Origin: Halocaridina rubra
Lineage: Eukaryota; Arthropoda; Malacostraca; Decapoda; Atyidae
Assembly: GCA_037179515.1 (NCBI GenBank)
Contig: JAXCGZ010013636.1
Span: 1 to 64,000, forward strand
Direction of reading: 5' to 3'
DNA length: 64,000 bases
In this document: piece after piece, positions 33,827-45,771 of the stretch
How positions within the stretch are numbered: the stretch's first letter is position 1
How the letters are laid out: each line of letters starts with the position of its first letter
Translations under genes and position numbers: made by a program
The notes under the pieces: generated by a model
The model's input: the letters and a program-made list of their open reading frames with translations, nothing else
Databases searched by the model: none
Told to the model about the DNA's origin: nothing

Positions 33827-35690
33827 TTATATAGTATTGCATTACTTTATGAAGAGAACTTATCCTTTGCTGTTCTCCACAAACTACCCCTTTCGCTAAC
33901 TGGCTCGTTCAGAATACCATATATCGTTCCAAGGCTCCAACAGCCGAATTGGTCGTCAGCTATCAGTAAAATGTACTAGCTAACAGCCGAGTTCGTAATT
34001 GGCCAGACAGCTTGTTAAAGGACCACTCAACACTCATATTTCCACAACTATAAGCCTGTGTTATTAACAAACATAATTTGCAAAAGTAATGGAGAAACTA
34101 CTAAAAACACATCTCATTTCATTAGGAGTCTTATTCTTTATGTTATTGAGACAACATGGCTTAAAAAAAAGCATCATTACAAACGAAATCTCAATTATGA
34201 AGTAAGGCTATAGGAGTTAGATTCACTACCACTTGAAGTCTGCCTAAAGAGGGGGTTATGGTATTGGTTCTTAATTCTACCATATTCCACCATTGTTTTG
34301 AGAAAAAAATCGCATGGGTTTGCCAATGTTGCTTAAAAATCATCAATTTATCGACTATATTAGATCATAGGCAACAATTGATGGGGATTAATACCTAAGA
34401 CAAGCCTGACTTAAGTCAGCTAGTCCACTTGTCAAAATTTCGAGATAAGGCAGGCTTATTATTAGCAGATAACTATCATCAATGGAACTTGGCCTAATTA
34501 TGTCTCCAAAAGATTATTATTATTTTTTTTTTGCAAGCATTGTAACTGACAAAAGATAATACTCTATTTGTACGACAGAATAGCTTATCACCAGCGACGA
34601 GAGAAAATCAACAATTTGTAGAGTCTGCCAAACACATGGGTTCTTCGTACAACGCAGGAGATAGAAGTTTCACTCTTTCTTTTGAGGCCAGTAAATACCT
34701 GTACCAGCTTTATTGATTCGTAGATTATTATCAATACATAGTGTATAATCCCACGAGGTGCCACCATTTTTCGACACTTGAGAATATACAGTGGAAGTTG
34801 ATCGTTTCTTTCGAAGCCCTTAAGCATCAATATATATATTGGTAATAGACTTTTCACATAAAGAACTGTAACGATGGAATATATCGTGCTTAGAAGTTGC
34901 ATAGTCTTAAGTGTATCTTTTCAATTCTTTTTTTACTGTTAGTTGTCGTCTTCACACAGAAAATATCCTCTTCAGCTAAAGTAGGCTCTATTTTTTACAT
35001 TCCCTTTTATTGCAAGACAGCAATACATTCTCTATTTTTATACAATTTCTCAGAGTAATTTTACTATATATTATATTAGCTCCCCAACAAGAAGAAATGT
35101 TCTATATATTATAAGTAATATAGGTAATTCCTTCTCACTGTAAATTATGTCTAATAATATAATTGTTACCCATGAATTAAGTGCCATTTTCTATAATGCT
35201 CTTTTAGAAAAAATAGACCAGAAGAATGTAGATGGTTGTAGAAAGAGGTTTGTATTTTCCAAGTCAAGAGTAATTTTAACAGTAAAAGTTTATTAAAATT
35301 TGGTAAAGATTGTATTGTCAACTTTGTGGTTAATATTCAGTGTTTGTCTAATCAATATTTCATCATAACTTATGGACAGATATACTCAACAAATGGAAAC
35401 TTGATATTACGGTTTCCAGTTGTATGAATATGTTTTCAATGGTTTTGATATTTATTTCCTTCGCGAATTACCCGTTTTTTATGATATTTTACTTGCCATC
35501 TTAATCAAGAAAGGGGGAGACTCTGGGAATTCGGGGTTTTAGTGGAAAAAAAGGCAAAAGACTTGTAAATGTTAAAGGTAAATGAAAATATATAATTATG
35601 GAAACACATCAAAAGCCATTGGATACACATAATGTTAATTTATAACTTACTCAAGTATTGCGCCGAACTAAAACAAGAATACACACGCCT
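33827..35690. other. Long intergenic stretch, nothing recognised
   Basis: Nearly 1.9 kb of AT-rich sequence. A short scrap near 34075-34230 resembles LINE-B RT (VMEKLLKTHLIS, RQHGL). Otherwise I see no gene, SINE or microsatellite of note. Confidence 0.4.
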
Positions 35691-35728
35691 GCACGGACTC
35701 TTTCCCGCAAACACAATTAGGTAATAAC
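35691..35728 (+). pseudogene. LINE-B 3' tail scrap
   Basis: CTCTTTCCCGCAAACACAAT-TAGGTAATAAC is the LINE-B 3' terminus. Another LINE-B copy starts immediately after it. Confidence 0.7.
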
Positions 35729-36409
35729 ATTCAACTTTTTGTCAGTGAGACAGCGTAACCTCAGAGAAGGCAGATCTACCCTCTAAACCTTATTAGAATA
35801 TTATGATGAGGTAAGCCAAAAATTGCAAGAGAGAGAAGGCTGGGCAGATTGCATATTCTTAGATTTTCTGAAGGCAATTAATACGGTCCCACATGGGAAA
35901 CTTATTAAGAAGTTGCAAGTTTTGGAAAGAATAGGTGGAAATGTCTTGGAATGCATATTAACTTACTTAGAAGGAAGGGAACAGAGGGTTAGAGTAAGAC
36001 ATTCAGTGTCTGAATGGAGAAGACTAAGTAGTGGAATTCCACAGGGTTCAGTTTTAGGGTCACTTTTGTTCTGTAAATTCATTTCTGAATGTGTTTGCAG
36101 ATGATGCAAAGACTGGGGAGAAAGTAAAAATTGAGAACAATGGTAGAGAACGTCAGGAAGACTGAAAGAGTCTGCATGAGTGGTCAGAAATATTGCTAAT
36201 GAAATTCAGTACTTCAGAATGAAAGGTGATGAGAATGGACATAAGTGCAAGACGGGCCAAGTTTTGGTATTAAATAGCAGGTGCATAACTTCAAGAGAGA
36301 GACAATGAGAGATCCATGGATACACATAAAGGCAGATTTATCTCCGGAAATGCATATAAACGGCAGAGTAACGGCTACTTATGCTTTCTTAGCATGGACA
36401 AGGAAGTAT
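35729..36409 (+). pseudogene. LINE-B copy, left half, split by an LTR element
   Basis: Begins within the RT (TTCAACTTTTTGTCAGTGAG, i.e. NFLSVRQ). It runs through WADCIFLDFLKAINTVPHGK, GIPQGSVLGSLLF and the thumb to 36409. There the LTR retrotransposon interrupts it, and the same copy resumes at 43811. Frameshifts are present near 36080-36140. Confidence 0.85.
36406..36409. repeat. Left target-site duplication of LTR element (GTAT)
   Basis: GTAT here and GCAT at 43807-43810 flank the LTR element. Removing the element rejoins LINE-B sequence as GACAAGGAAGTATTCAGAAA, matching the uninterrupted LINE-B copy near 51730 in layout. Confidence 0.75.
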
Positions 36410-36713
36410 TGTCGTATAGTGTTATTCTAACACTACTTATTCTATAGGTAGCGAGGTCGGTGATAGATAACCCTCTCTTCTTCATACTTAATTTATTCAG
36501 AAACTACATGATTCCTTTAATCCTCAAAGCTCCCATTTCTATAGTTTCTATAAGTCACTCTTCCCGCGCCCTAAGGAGGAGGTTTCTAACTAGGACGTAA
36601 GTTCTGCCCCCGGCAAAACCTAACTTCTGTATGCCGTCCTATGGTGGCGGGTCTCCGAGTGCGCACTCTGCCCTCTAGCGACTATAGGCGTCTATATGCG
36701 ATGCCGTATGACA
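36410..36713 (-). repeat. LTR (3' LTR in element sense), 304 bp
   Basis: Plus strand begins TGTCGTATAG and ends CCGTATGACA, so both strands read TG...CA. It matches 43481-43806 along its length apart from substitutions and a ~20-bp gap. The divergence indicates an old insertion. Confidence 0.85.
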
Positions 36714-36731
36714 CTCTCCACCACCACTCTG
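36714..36731 (-). promoter_or_regulatory. Polypurine tract of LTR element
   Basis: On the minus strand AGAGTGGTGGTGGAGAG lies directly before the TGTCATAC start of the 3' LTR, the position where plus-strand DNA synthesis is primed. Confidence 0.6.
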
Positions 36732-38594
36732 AAATATATCCCATATTTCGGACTAAGCATTACTTTTTTCATGAGAGCTTTTTAATTTTTTAACTATCAT
36801 TACTTAAAAAAAAAGGGCAGAACTATCTCATGAACTAACTTATGAAACTATTACAATCTCATAAAATTATCTAAACAGATTACAGAAATATCAAAATTAC
36901 TATGCAAAAATAAACTGCCAAAAGAAAAGTATGTTCCTTACGATAAGCATTCTAATCAAAGGCGGAAAATCAAAATTAAGTATTCACAATTGCAATATAT
37001 AGCTAGTAGGCATTGACAAAATTATTTAAGAATAAAGCTAATTAAGCTATTACATTACTCAAATAGTAAACAAAACATTTGGACATGATATAAGCAATTA
37101 CTTACTAAAACAAAACATTTGTCAAGGTGTGAAAAGAGAGTTAAAAACATCACAATTACAAACTGTAATTTCTATTCAAGGACATGCTATTGGAGAGACT
37201 AAATGAACATAATTACTTTACTTAAATAATATAAAATACAGTTGGATATGATCTCTTTAAATATTCAATCATGACTTAAACAATGATAATTCAAGGACAA
37301 AATGCTATAGAAGGGAACTAAATGAACATATTTACGTTACTTAAATAATACAAAATATAGTTGAGTATGATTTTTGCAATTATAACATTTAACACACCTT
37401 ATAGTGAGAAAAAAAGTTCAACATGCACAATTGATAAATGACACTTATTCTGATAAACTTATATTTAGGGGAGTCTTTGAGGTTGTCTTACAACTACACT
37501 TAAAATTAAAAAAATAAAATTAAAATTTTTGTTCTTCCATCAATCGTTGTCAAAGACAGTGGGGGACATTTTCTTTCTTTATTATTTAACTTCCTTAATT
37601 ACAGGGATTTTCAATATCCTTTTCTCATTGTTAATTTTAAAATTTTCCATTATAGGGATATTCAATTCCCTTTTTTTCATTGTCACTGAATTTATTATAC
37701 GTATGGGGATTCTTTCTTTTCCCCTTTCTCACTTTTAATTTTTTGGGGGGATTTTCATTTCCCCAGCCCCTCCCCACTCATTATTGCTAGGACTTGGGAT
37801 ATCTATCTCAATTTCCTGGGACCCCCACCTTACCGCGAATCCTTTTTTTCTTGAGACGGGCCGGACAAAGGGAGGGCATTTTTGAGAATTTTGAGGTGGT
37901 CCTAGGACCACCTCTCACACCACTTCCCCAACGAGGTGCATCTCCCTCCAGCTGAAAAATATGAACATAGCCTGGAGTAGATTCTAGGGCCGGAAATTAG
38001 GGCCTAATGTCGCTAATACAAATGCAAGAAAGAATACATATGCCGTCTGCATACAAACAATGGCCATATGTCTGCATTCAGAGGGTATACTTCGGCTCCC
38101 CTGCATCTGTAGGCGCTTACAATCTCTCCAATGGGTAAAAGTGACTGGTTTGTGAAAATAAAATTTAATTATTTTCACATATAAAAATAGATTATTATTC
38201 CAAGATACTCAGGACTTAGCTTAGTAATTGATACATAACATCAGTATACTATAGATATAAAAAAGAAAAGTCATGAAATGCTGAGAACAGCCACTAAAGA
38301 AATATTTTTATTAGCAGTGACTACAGTAACATAAAAGCATGAATTCAAGATAAAAAATACAAATCATGTGGTTACTGCTGAGAGTATTTACTAAAATGAT
38401 AATTATGTAAGAGGCCATGGAGTGATAGCAACAGTAATAGCCAACATAATAATAACAATACTAATAATCATGATCATAATAAAAATGAAATAAAAATACC
38501 AAATCAAGAATAGCAGTATATATACAATTGAGACTCGCATTTTGAAGTAAGAACAGAGTTCTATACTTATATTTCATAATAATGCTCATTCTAG
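36732..38594 (-). other. LTR element internal region, 3' part
   Basis: AT-rich, with no long frame. Holds an imperfect duplication of about 82 bp at 37175 and 37290 (115-bp period; shared TTCAAGGACA and ACTAAATGAACATA) and a perfect 22-bp palindrome at 37893-37914. Confidence 0.55.
37893..37914. repeat. Perfect 22-bp palindrome
   Basis: GAGGTGGTCCT followed directly by its reverse complement, centred on CCTAGG, inside the LTR element. Confidence 0.85.
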
Positions 38595-38746
38595 AACATA
38601 ACATAAGAATAGAGGACACTGCAACATGCCTACTGGCACACACGAGGCAGCTCCATTTTTTTATTGTATTTTCAGCATGTCTAACCTATTCTATTCTACT
38701 CTACTTATTTATTCTATTTTTCTTTTTATGATTTTTCTAATAAGCA

Positions 38747-41700
38747 CTAACCTATCCATACCCACCCTACCTCTGTCATATGTCTATCTAATCTACATTT
38801 GAAGGTGTCTAAGGTATTGGCATTTACTATCCTACTAGGAAGCTTGTTCCATGCATCAGCTACTCTATTACCAAACCAATTTTTACCAATTTCCCTTCTG
38901 AACCTAAATTTATCAAGCTTAAATCCATTATTACGAGTTCTGGTTTGATCATGAATTTTTAAAACTTTATTAATATCTCCCTTGTTAATCCCTTTAAACC
39001 ATTTATACACTTCAATCATATCCCCCCTAACTCTTCGCCTCTCTAGAGAATGTAGATTAAGTTTTTTTAATCTGTCCTCATATGGTAGATTTCTGATATT
39101 GTGTATCATCTTGGTCATTCTTCGCTGCACTCTCTCCAAGGATTCAATTTCCATTCTATAATAGGGTGACCAGAATTGCACAGCATAATCTAAATGGGGC
39201 CTAACTAATGCAAGATAGAGCTGCAAAATAACTTTTTCCGTCCTATTGCTGACGCTTCTTGAGATAAATCCTAAAATTCTGTTTGCTTTATTTCTGACTG
39301 CTGTGCATTGCTCTCTTGGCTTAAGACTACTACTCACAAGAACTCCCAAATCCCTTTCACACTGAGAACTCATGATTTCATGGTTATTTAGCTTATAACT
39401 AGTATTGTCTTTTATAGTACCCATTTTAACTACGTTACATTTTTCAACATTAAATTCCATTTGCCATTTGTCCGACCATTCAGATAATCTATTTAGATCT
39501 TCCTGTAAAGCATGAATGTCTTCTTTTCCATTTATAGTTCTACCTATTTTAGTGTCGTCTGCGAATTTACTTAGGTTACTACTGATATCCGAATCCAGAT
39601 AATTTAGATATACGATGAATAATAGGGGACCCAGTACCGAGCCTTGTGGTACCCCGCTTGTAACCGAGCCCCACTCTGATTTCTCTCCATTTATGCAAAC
39701 CCTCTGTTTTCTGTCTTTTAACCATTGTTTGATCCATCTGAGCACAGCTCCTCCTATACCATGAGCTTCCAGCTTTTTAACTAATCTTTTGTGAGGAACT
39801 CTATCAAAAGCTTTGCTAAAATCTAGATATATTGTATCATATTCTTTGCCACAATCTACTGCCTCGTAAACTTCTGAATAAAAAGACAGTAAGTTTGTAA
39901 GGCACGAAAACCCCTTAAGAAACCCGTGTTGTGAAAGTTTTATCAGTCTGTGTAATTCTAGATGTGCCCTTATTTTATTTGCAATTATGGATTCTAGAAT
40001 CTTACCCACTGTTGACGTTAAACTTACCGGCCTATAATTATTCTTTTTAACACGTTCTCCTTTTTTAAATATTGGTACCACATCTGCCAATTTTCACTCC
40101 ATGGGTACCAATCCTAATTTTATTGAATTATTAAATAATGCAGTTAGAGGACAACTAAGCTCTTCCTTGCATTCCTTTAATATTCTAGCATATATTCCAT
40201 CAGGTCCCGGAGATTTATGAGCCTTTAATTTATCTATTTCTTTTATTACCTCCTCTCTCGTAATATTTATTGAACTAAGTATATTATCGGGACTGTCTCT
40301 GTAAATGAATTCTACTTCCGGAATATTTTCCAAGTTTTCATTTGTAAATACAGATAAGAAATAATCATTTAAACATGTACACATCACTTTATCGTCATCT
40401 GTGATATGGCCATTGGCTACTTCAATTGGTCCGACCTTTTCCTTAAATTTTGTTTGATAATGTTGATAAAACCCTTTAGGATTTTCTTTAGCTTCTGCTA
40501 TTCTAACTTCGTATTTTCTTTTCGACTCTCTAACTATCTTTTTAACTTCCCTGTTTAACTGTATATATTGCTGCCTCACCTGCTCTTCACCTCTTTTTAG
40601 TTTCCTGTATATTCCTCTTTTAATACCTATAAGATTCTTTATTCTATTGTTCATCCATTTAGGGTAATTTTTTCTTGATCTGCAATGTTTCGTTATATTC
40701 CTCATCCAAATTTATATTAACTGACGGACTGCTGTTCTTTCCTGTGAGAGAATTTAATGTATTGATCTTATCTTGTGATAATCCTTGGCATGTGGTACTC
40801 AAATTTTGGGGTAATCCGCTACCTGCGACCTGACCTGCTGGATTAACTACCCACATCTGTACCCCAGAAATCCCTTCCCATACCTCATTAGATAATTTAG
40901 TTTTTAAGCCCTCAAAATCTCCTGCTCTAAAGTTTGGAACAATATTCTTATTTTCCTTTATAGTTTCCTTGAAAATTATGTTAAATCTAATGGAATCATG
41001 GTCACTGTTGCCCAATTTTTCACCAACTTCTAAATTTGTAACCATATTCTCTCTATTACTAAGAACTAAATCTAGTGTATTCACCTCCCGTGTTGCTTCC
41101 AGTACATGCTGAGAAAGGAAATTGTCTTCTACTACTTCCAAAAACTCCTTAGAGCTACTATCACCTGTTATGGTTTCCCAGTTAATATGTCTAAAATTAA
41201 AATCGCCTACAATGCAAACTCTATTTGACCTGGTCACTTTAGAAATTTCATCGTATATAACCTGCGACTCCATATCGTCTAGATCAGGTGGCCTGTAGAC
41301 TACTCCTACAACTAGACTTTCTATATTATTTTTAATTTCAACCCATAAGGTTTCTGAATTTAGATTTGTCTTAATTCCAGACTTAATGCAGCTTCTGAGG
41401 CTATCTTTAATATACATAATTACCCCTCCCCCTCTTTTATCTGCACTACGATCAGCATTATGAAGTTTTTATCCTGTAATTATGTACTCAGCTTTAAGGT
41501 GTTTGCTTTCTAAATTAATCCAACTTTCACTAATGCATATTATATCTGGTCTCTCACTACATACTATGGCTCTCAGTTCTTCTATCTTGTTACCTAAACT
41601 ACGGCTATTTGTATAATATACTTTTAAACTTTCTCTAGCCTTACCCTTCTTGTGGCTGTTCTTTTTGTTAATATTTGTTCTATGTAACAAATGGTTCTTA

Positions 41701-41777
41701 TCCTTAGACTCCCAGTTATTTGACCCACTATTTACTGAATCCTTGATGACTAATTTCTCTACACAAGTATTATTCAT
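38747..41777 (-). pseudogene. LINE-C ORF2, endonuclease-reverse transcriptase, disabled
   Basis: About 1000 codons. The endonuclease has VYYTNSRSLGNK, CISESW, YRPP, GDFNFRHINW and NSDHDSIRF. The RT has [56 protein letters not shown] and catalytic FADDTK. The C-terminal domain has RVRGDMIEVYKWFKGI and NRVADAWNKLP. Lesions are a TAA at 41469-41471, a frameshift in the linker between about 40660 and 40850, and a TGA at 40094-40096 just before ADVVPIFKKG. The first in-frame ATG is at 41777, about 15 nt after the ORF1 stop. There is no RNase H domain, as expected for CR1-like elements. Confidence 0.9.
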
Positions 41778-41791
41778 TTCATTATTTGTGT

Positions 41792-42781
41792 CTAACAAAA
41801 CCCCCCTACCTCTCTGTCTATCATACCAGCCAATACAGAGACACCTGAATTAGAAAGATGCACTCCATCCCTTGCATACATATGCTTACGACTAGTGAAG
41901 TGATCCCACCCGTCTATAAAACCTATATTATTCTCCCGACAGCAGACTTTCATCCTAGCATTTACTCCTATAGCTCGAGACCACCACTCTGAACTTTGGC
42001 TAAGCCTAGGGAGAATACCACACATCACAGGAACTGCACCCCTTTTCCTAATCTTATCCAGGGCTTGTCTATACAACCTAATCAGCTCTTCACTTCTACC
42101 ATCCTGCACGTCATTTCCCCCAGCTATCAAACAAACAACATCTTTTTTCTCAATCCAGCTATTTATTGACTCACCCACCTTCTTCATACCTGCTCCAGGG
42201 AAAAAATATTTTCCTCTAACTCTATGCCTGAGTTTCCTGTCTACATATCTGCATAGTGAATCCCCTACAATTACCAAAGAACGAGACTTATCCGGAGGAT
42301 GGGTTACTCCGACCTTGGGAGACTTACCTAGGCTCTTGACCTGAGAGCTTTTCCCACTTCCATTTTTACGATCGCTAGTACACCTATCTGACTCTATGGT
42401 TCCTGAAGAATTACTGCCGCCACTGTCACATTCATCTCTAAGTGAACTAAATGAATTAGCAACCTGTAGTCTAAAAGTATCATTTTTCTTAAGAACCATC
42501 TTCGTTGAACCCTTATTCACAACTTTCCAGTCGTCTTCATTATTCAGTTGTCCCTTCCTGGTTAACACCTCTACTTTACCTCTCAGATCCCTGTTCTCCT
42601 CAGCTAAGGATCTGACCTCCTGCCTGACTGCGGCCAACTCATTTCTTAAATTAAAAATGAGTTTGCTTGCGTCAGACGAGGACAAATCCCCAGCACAGCC
42701 ACAAACAGCACCAACAACGACACCACCACCAACACCACTACCACTAACACCACCAGCACAAAGAACACCACCACTCTCCAT
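41792..42781 (-). CDS. LINE-C ORF1 with SGNH (GDSL-type) hydrolase domain
   Basis: 329 residues from the ATG at 42781 (MESGGVL); the frame continues upstream without another ATG. A Gly/Ser-rich N terminus is followed by a coiled coil (about residues 41-73, LIFNLRNELAAVRQEVRSLA). The SGNH fold shows GDSL (173-176, nucleophile S175), GGND (221-224) and DGVH (305-308, D305 and H308). Such esterase-like ORF1 proteins are known in CR1/L2-type LINEs, where membrane or lipid contact of the RNP has been proposed. All catalytic-block residues are present and the frame is intact, unlike ORF2. Confidence 0.85.
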   Translation of the reverse strand: MESGGVLCAGGVSGSGVGGGVVVGAVCGCAGDLSSSDASKLIFNLRNELAAVRQEVRSLAEENRDLRGKVEVLTRKGQLNNEDDWKVVNKGSTKMVLKKNDTFRLQVANSFSSLRDECDSGGSNSSGTIESDRCTSDRKNGSGKSSQVKSLGKSPKVGVTHPPDKSRSLVIVGDSLCRYVDRKLRHRVRGKYFFPGAGMKKVGESINSWIEKKDVVCLIAGGNDVQDGRSEELIRLYRQALDKIRKRGAVPVMCGILPRLSQSSEWWSRAIGVNARMKVCCRENNIGFIDGWDHFTSRKHMYARDGVHLSNSGVSVLAGMIDREVGGFC

Positions 42782-42850
42782 TGTACTAAGTATGGTCAAG
42801 ACTAGAGCTACTGGAAGCACGTCCTCACTGGATGAACCCAGGAACTAAAC

Positions 42851-43457
42851 TGAAGCATCGCTACAAGTAAAATGGCTGAGTATGCCGACCTCAGTTTCTT
42901 TTAATAATTGTCCTATTATCACTGGATACAGATCACAAGTACTTAGCTATTTTGGGATGCTGCTTGAAGGATATCACAACCACAGGCACTGAAGGAGGGG
43001 GTTTTTCTTTCTTCTGAACTTGATGATCTTCCCACCGACGTCATCCATCTCTCTCGTAAAATCGACAAATCGCCCTCTTCTTAGTTGGATCCGGGAACAT
43101 ATAATTCCTAGTAGGGGCGTTTTCTCTCAAAGCCCCGGTCACAGTGTGGTGCAAAGTGACGGTGGTATACATGGAGGGCGCTGAATTTTTCTCCCAGCTG
43201 ATGTGTCCCAGTCTTCGTAAACGAAGTAGTTTCAAAATGCATGGGGCAATTCTTACTGCGGGGGACCTTGCCAATACGGGGACGGGGGAGAGGGGTGACT
43301 TGTTCTGGTAACTCGATACTATGTCGGAGCTGAGGCTTCTTTCTCGACGTAAGCATCTAGAAATTTCTTCTCACTCGAACATTTCTTCCAGAGGTGTTTT
43401 TTATGTTTCTTCTCTATTCTTAATTCTTTTTTCTCGACGCTGTAGTAACCGCGTGGA
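42851..43457 (-). other. LTR element internal region, 5' part
   Basis: Follows the primer binding site on the minus strand. Two overlapping short open frames (43041-43356) show no capsid or zinc-knuckle motif. The region is GC-richer than the 3' internal part. Confidence 0.5.
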
Positions 43458-43458
43458 T

Positions 43459-43478
43459 GCATCCTGAAGCTGCCACCA
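43459..43478 (-). promoter_or_regulatory. Primer binding site of LTR element
   Basis: On the minus strand TGGTGGCAGC... starts two bases after the 5' LTR. Retroelement PBS sequences begin TGG because they pair with the CCA end of a tRNA. The tRNA species is not determined. Confidence 0.65.
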
Positions 43479-43480
43479 GT

Positions 43481-43806
43481 TGTCGTATAGTGTTATTCTA
43501 ACTCTTTACTTATTCTATAGGTAGCGAGGTTGGTGATAGATAAGCCTCTCTTCCTCATACTTGATTTATTCAAAAGCTACATGATTCCTTTAATCCTCAA
43601 AGCTCCCATTTCTGTAGTTTCTGTAAGTCACTCTTCCCGCCCCCTTAGGGGGAGGTTTCTAACTATGATGTAAGTTCTGCCCCCGGCAAAGCCTGACTTC
43701 TGACTAACAGACACGCGCTCTGTATGCTGTCCTATGATGGCTGGTCTCCAAGTGTGCACTCTGCCCTCTAGTGGCTATAGGAGTCTATGTGCGATGCTGT
43801 ATGACA
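43481..43806 (-). repeat. LTR (5' LTR in element sense), 326 bp
   Basis: Partner of 36410-36713, with ~20 extra bases near 43700-43720. Begins TGTCGTATAG and ends TGTATGACA on the plus strand. Confidence 0.85.
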
Positions 43807-43810
43807 GCAT

Positions 43811-44216
43811 TCAGAAATATTGTATTTGGTGTGTGAGGCCAAAACTTGATTATGCAGCACCCTTTTGAAATCCTCACTTGAAAATGCATATTAATTTGCT
43901 GGAAAATGTTCAAAGACATGCTACGAAATTGGTGCCAGAAATGCAAAATCTCAGTTATGAAAGGAGGTTTAGGGAATAAGACTTATCATCACTCAGAGCT
44001 AGAAGAATGAGGAGAGAAATGGTAACGGTTTTCAATATTTTTCATGGTTTTGACAGAGTGGATAGGGATTGATACACTGATATGGTTGGTTCTAGAACTA
44101 TAGGTCATAGTTTGAAGCTTCATAATAAACTTCTTTGCAGGATGCAGGGAAGAATTTCTTTTATTGTAAGAGTAGTGAAGATGCCACGTAACTTGGTAAT
44201 GGTCTTACTGTAGGAG
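43811..44216 (+). pseudogene. LINE-B copy, right half, continuation of 35729-36409
   Basis: Resumes at TCAGAAATATT and continues with nucleotides for VRPKLDYAAPF, HATKLVPE, NLSYE, DRVDRD and SLKLH, degenerate, to about 44216. The original 3' tail is lost. Confidence 0.8.
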
Positions 44217-44262
44217 GTACTGATGAGAATGTGTGTGATCTCCAGCCAACCTATAAGCCTAT

Positions 44263-44562
44263 CTACCTACAATAGATACATGTGACCCCCGAGCTTGAAG
44301 AGCTTTGCTGCCGTCTATTTAAAGGGGTATTCTGTTCCTTAATCAGAACCTCGGACAGAGACGGAGGTGTATAAAAGCCGCAGGGGACATAGGTAGACCT
44401 GTGGTGCTGAAAGCCCTTCTCCTTGCCTGGCCAATATAGTGTCTGTCTGGCCCATTTGAGCATGGAGTTTATCCCTTGGCGACCTGCGTGTAGATTAACT
44501 GCTATTATGTGGTGGAGGGGCTCTGGGATTAGTAGAGCTTGGCTCGTAGGTGTATACGTCAA
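44263..44562 (-). pseudogene. Ty3-type integrase zinc-finger fragment
   Basis: The minus-strand frame reads HAGRQGINSMLKWARQTLYWPG and then a single Cys before PSLSEVLI. This resembles the H2C2 integrase-binding domain of Ty3/gypsy-type pol, where LHxGxxG, AR..YWPG and a CxxC follow in that order. The second Cys of CxxC appears lost. No RT or LTR of the same element is visible nearby, so this is an isolated scrap between two LINE-B pieces. Confidence 0.6.
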
Positions 44563-44789
44563 AGGTCCTGGGCTATGGCTATACTTGTCAGAGACATGCT
44601 AACTCCTTCTACTTCTGGGAAGGCCATTCACGGGCTAATACTCCGCCATAGAAGGGCCAGCAATGTGGACGACACCTGCCTATTAGGACTTTCCTGCTCT
44701 TTACCTTCGTGGTACACCTGCTCGAGGTGATGATACACTCTACCCTGCTGAGGAGGTCCGTAGATATTGCAAGAGGAAAATTCAAACAA

Positions 44790-45539
<750 letters not shown>

Positions 45540-45602
45540 GCCAGTATTCATCTCCACTCAAATGGGGGTTGGCTAAGACACGTTAAAGTTGGGGAATCAA
45601 GG

Positions 45603-45606
<4 letters not shown>

Positions 45607-45688
<82 letters not shown>
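45607..45688. repeat. (TA)n microsatellite
   Basis: TA array. Confidence 0.97.
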
Positions 45689-45690
<2 letters not shown>

Positions 45691-45732
45691 ACCCCTTTAT
45701 CACATACCCTTCCTGGCTATGCGATAATGCGC

Positions 45733-45760
45733 GTGTGATTACCTAATTGTGTGTGTGTGT
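45733..45760 (-). repeat. Solo LINE-B 3'-end unit in (GT)n
   Basis: GTGTGATTACCTAATTGTGT is the LINE-B terminal repeat unit without any LINE body, set in a short GT run. Either an extremely truncated insertion or an excised/recombined tail. Confidence 0.6.
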
Positions 45761-45771
45761 ATGTATGTTAT

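Larger units (their letters stand above)
38595..42850 (-). mobile_element. LINE-C: near full-length CR1-like non-LTR retrotransposon
   Basis: ORF1 with an SGNH hydrolase domain, an endonuclease-RT ORF2 and a 3' end reading CCTCTATTCTTATG-TTATG on the minus strand. CR1 elements are known for short ATTCT-type 3' repeats. The element lies inside the LTR retrotransposon. ORF2 has three visible lesions, so it is recently dead rather than active. The 5' boundary is approximate. Confidence 0.85.
36410..43806 (-). mobile_element. LTR retrotransposon, probably non-autonomous, interrupted by LINE-C
   Basis: Two matching LTRs, a 4-bp target duplication, a tRNA-type primer binding site next to 43481 and a polypurine tract next to 36713 put the element on the minus strand. 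Excluding the LINE-C insertion (about 38595-42850), the internal part is only about 2.5 kb and shows no gag, protease, RT or integrase motif. It therefore looks non-autonomous or heavily deleted. Confidence 0.8.

Noticed and set aside
34588..34902. Minus-strand 104-codon open frame
   Set aside because: No recognisable motif, hydrophobic AT-driven composition, no splice or promoter context.
36410..43806. Endogenous virus in the LTR interval
   Set aside because: No envelope, capsid or polymerase motif was found. The only polymerase present belongs to the inserted LINE-C.
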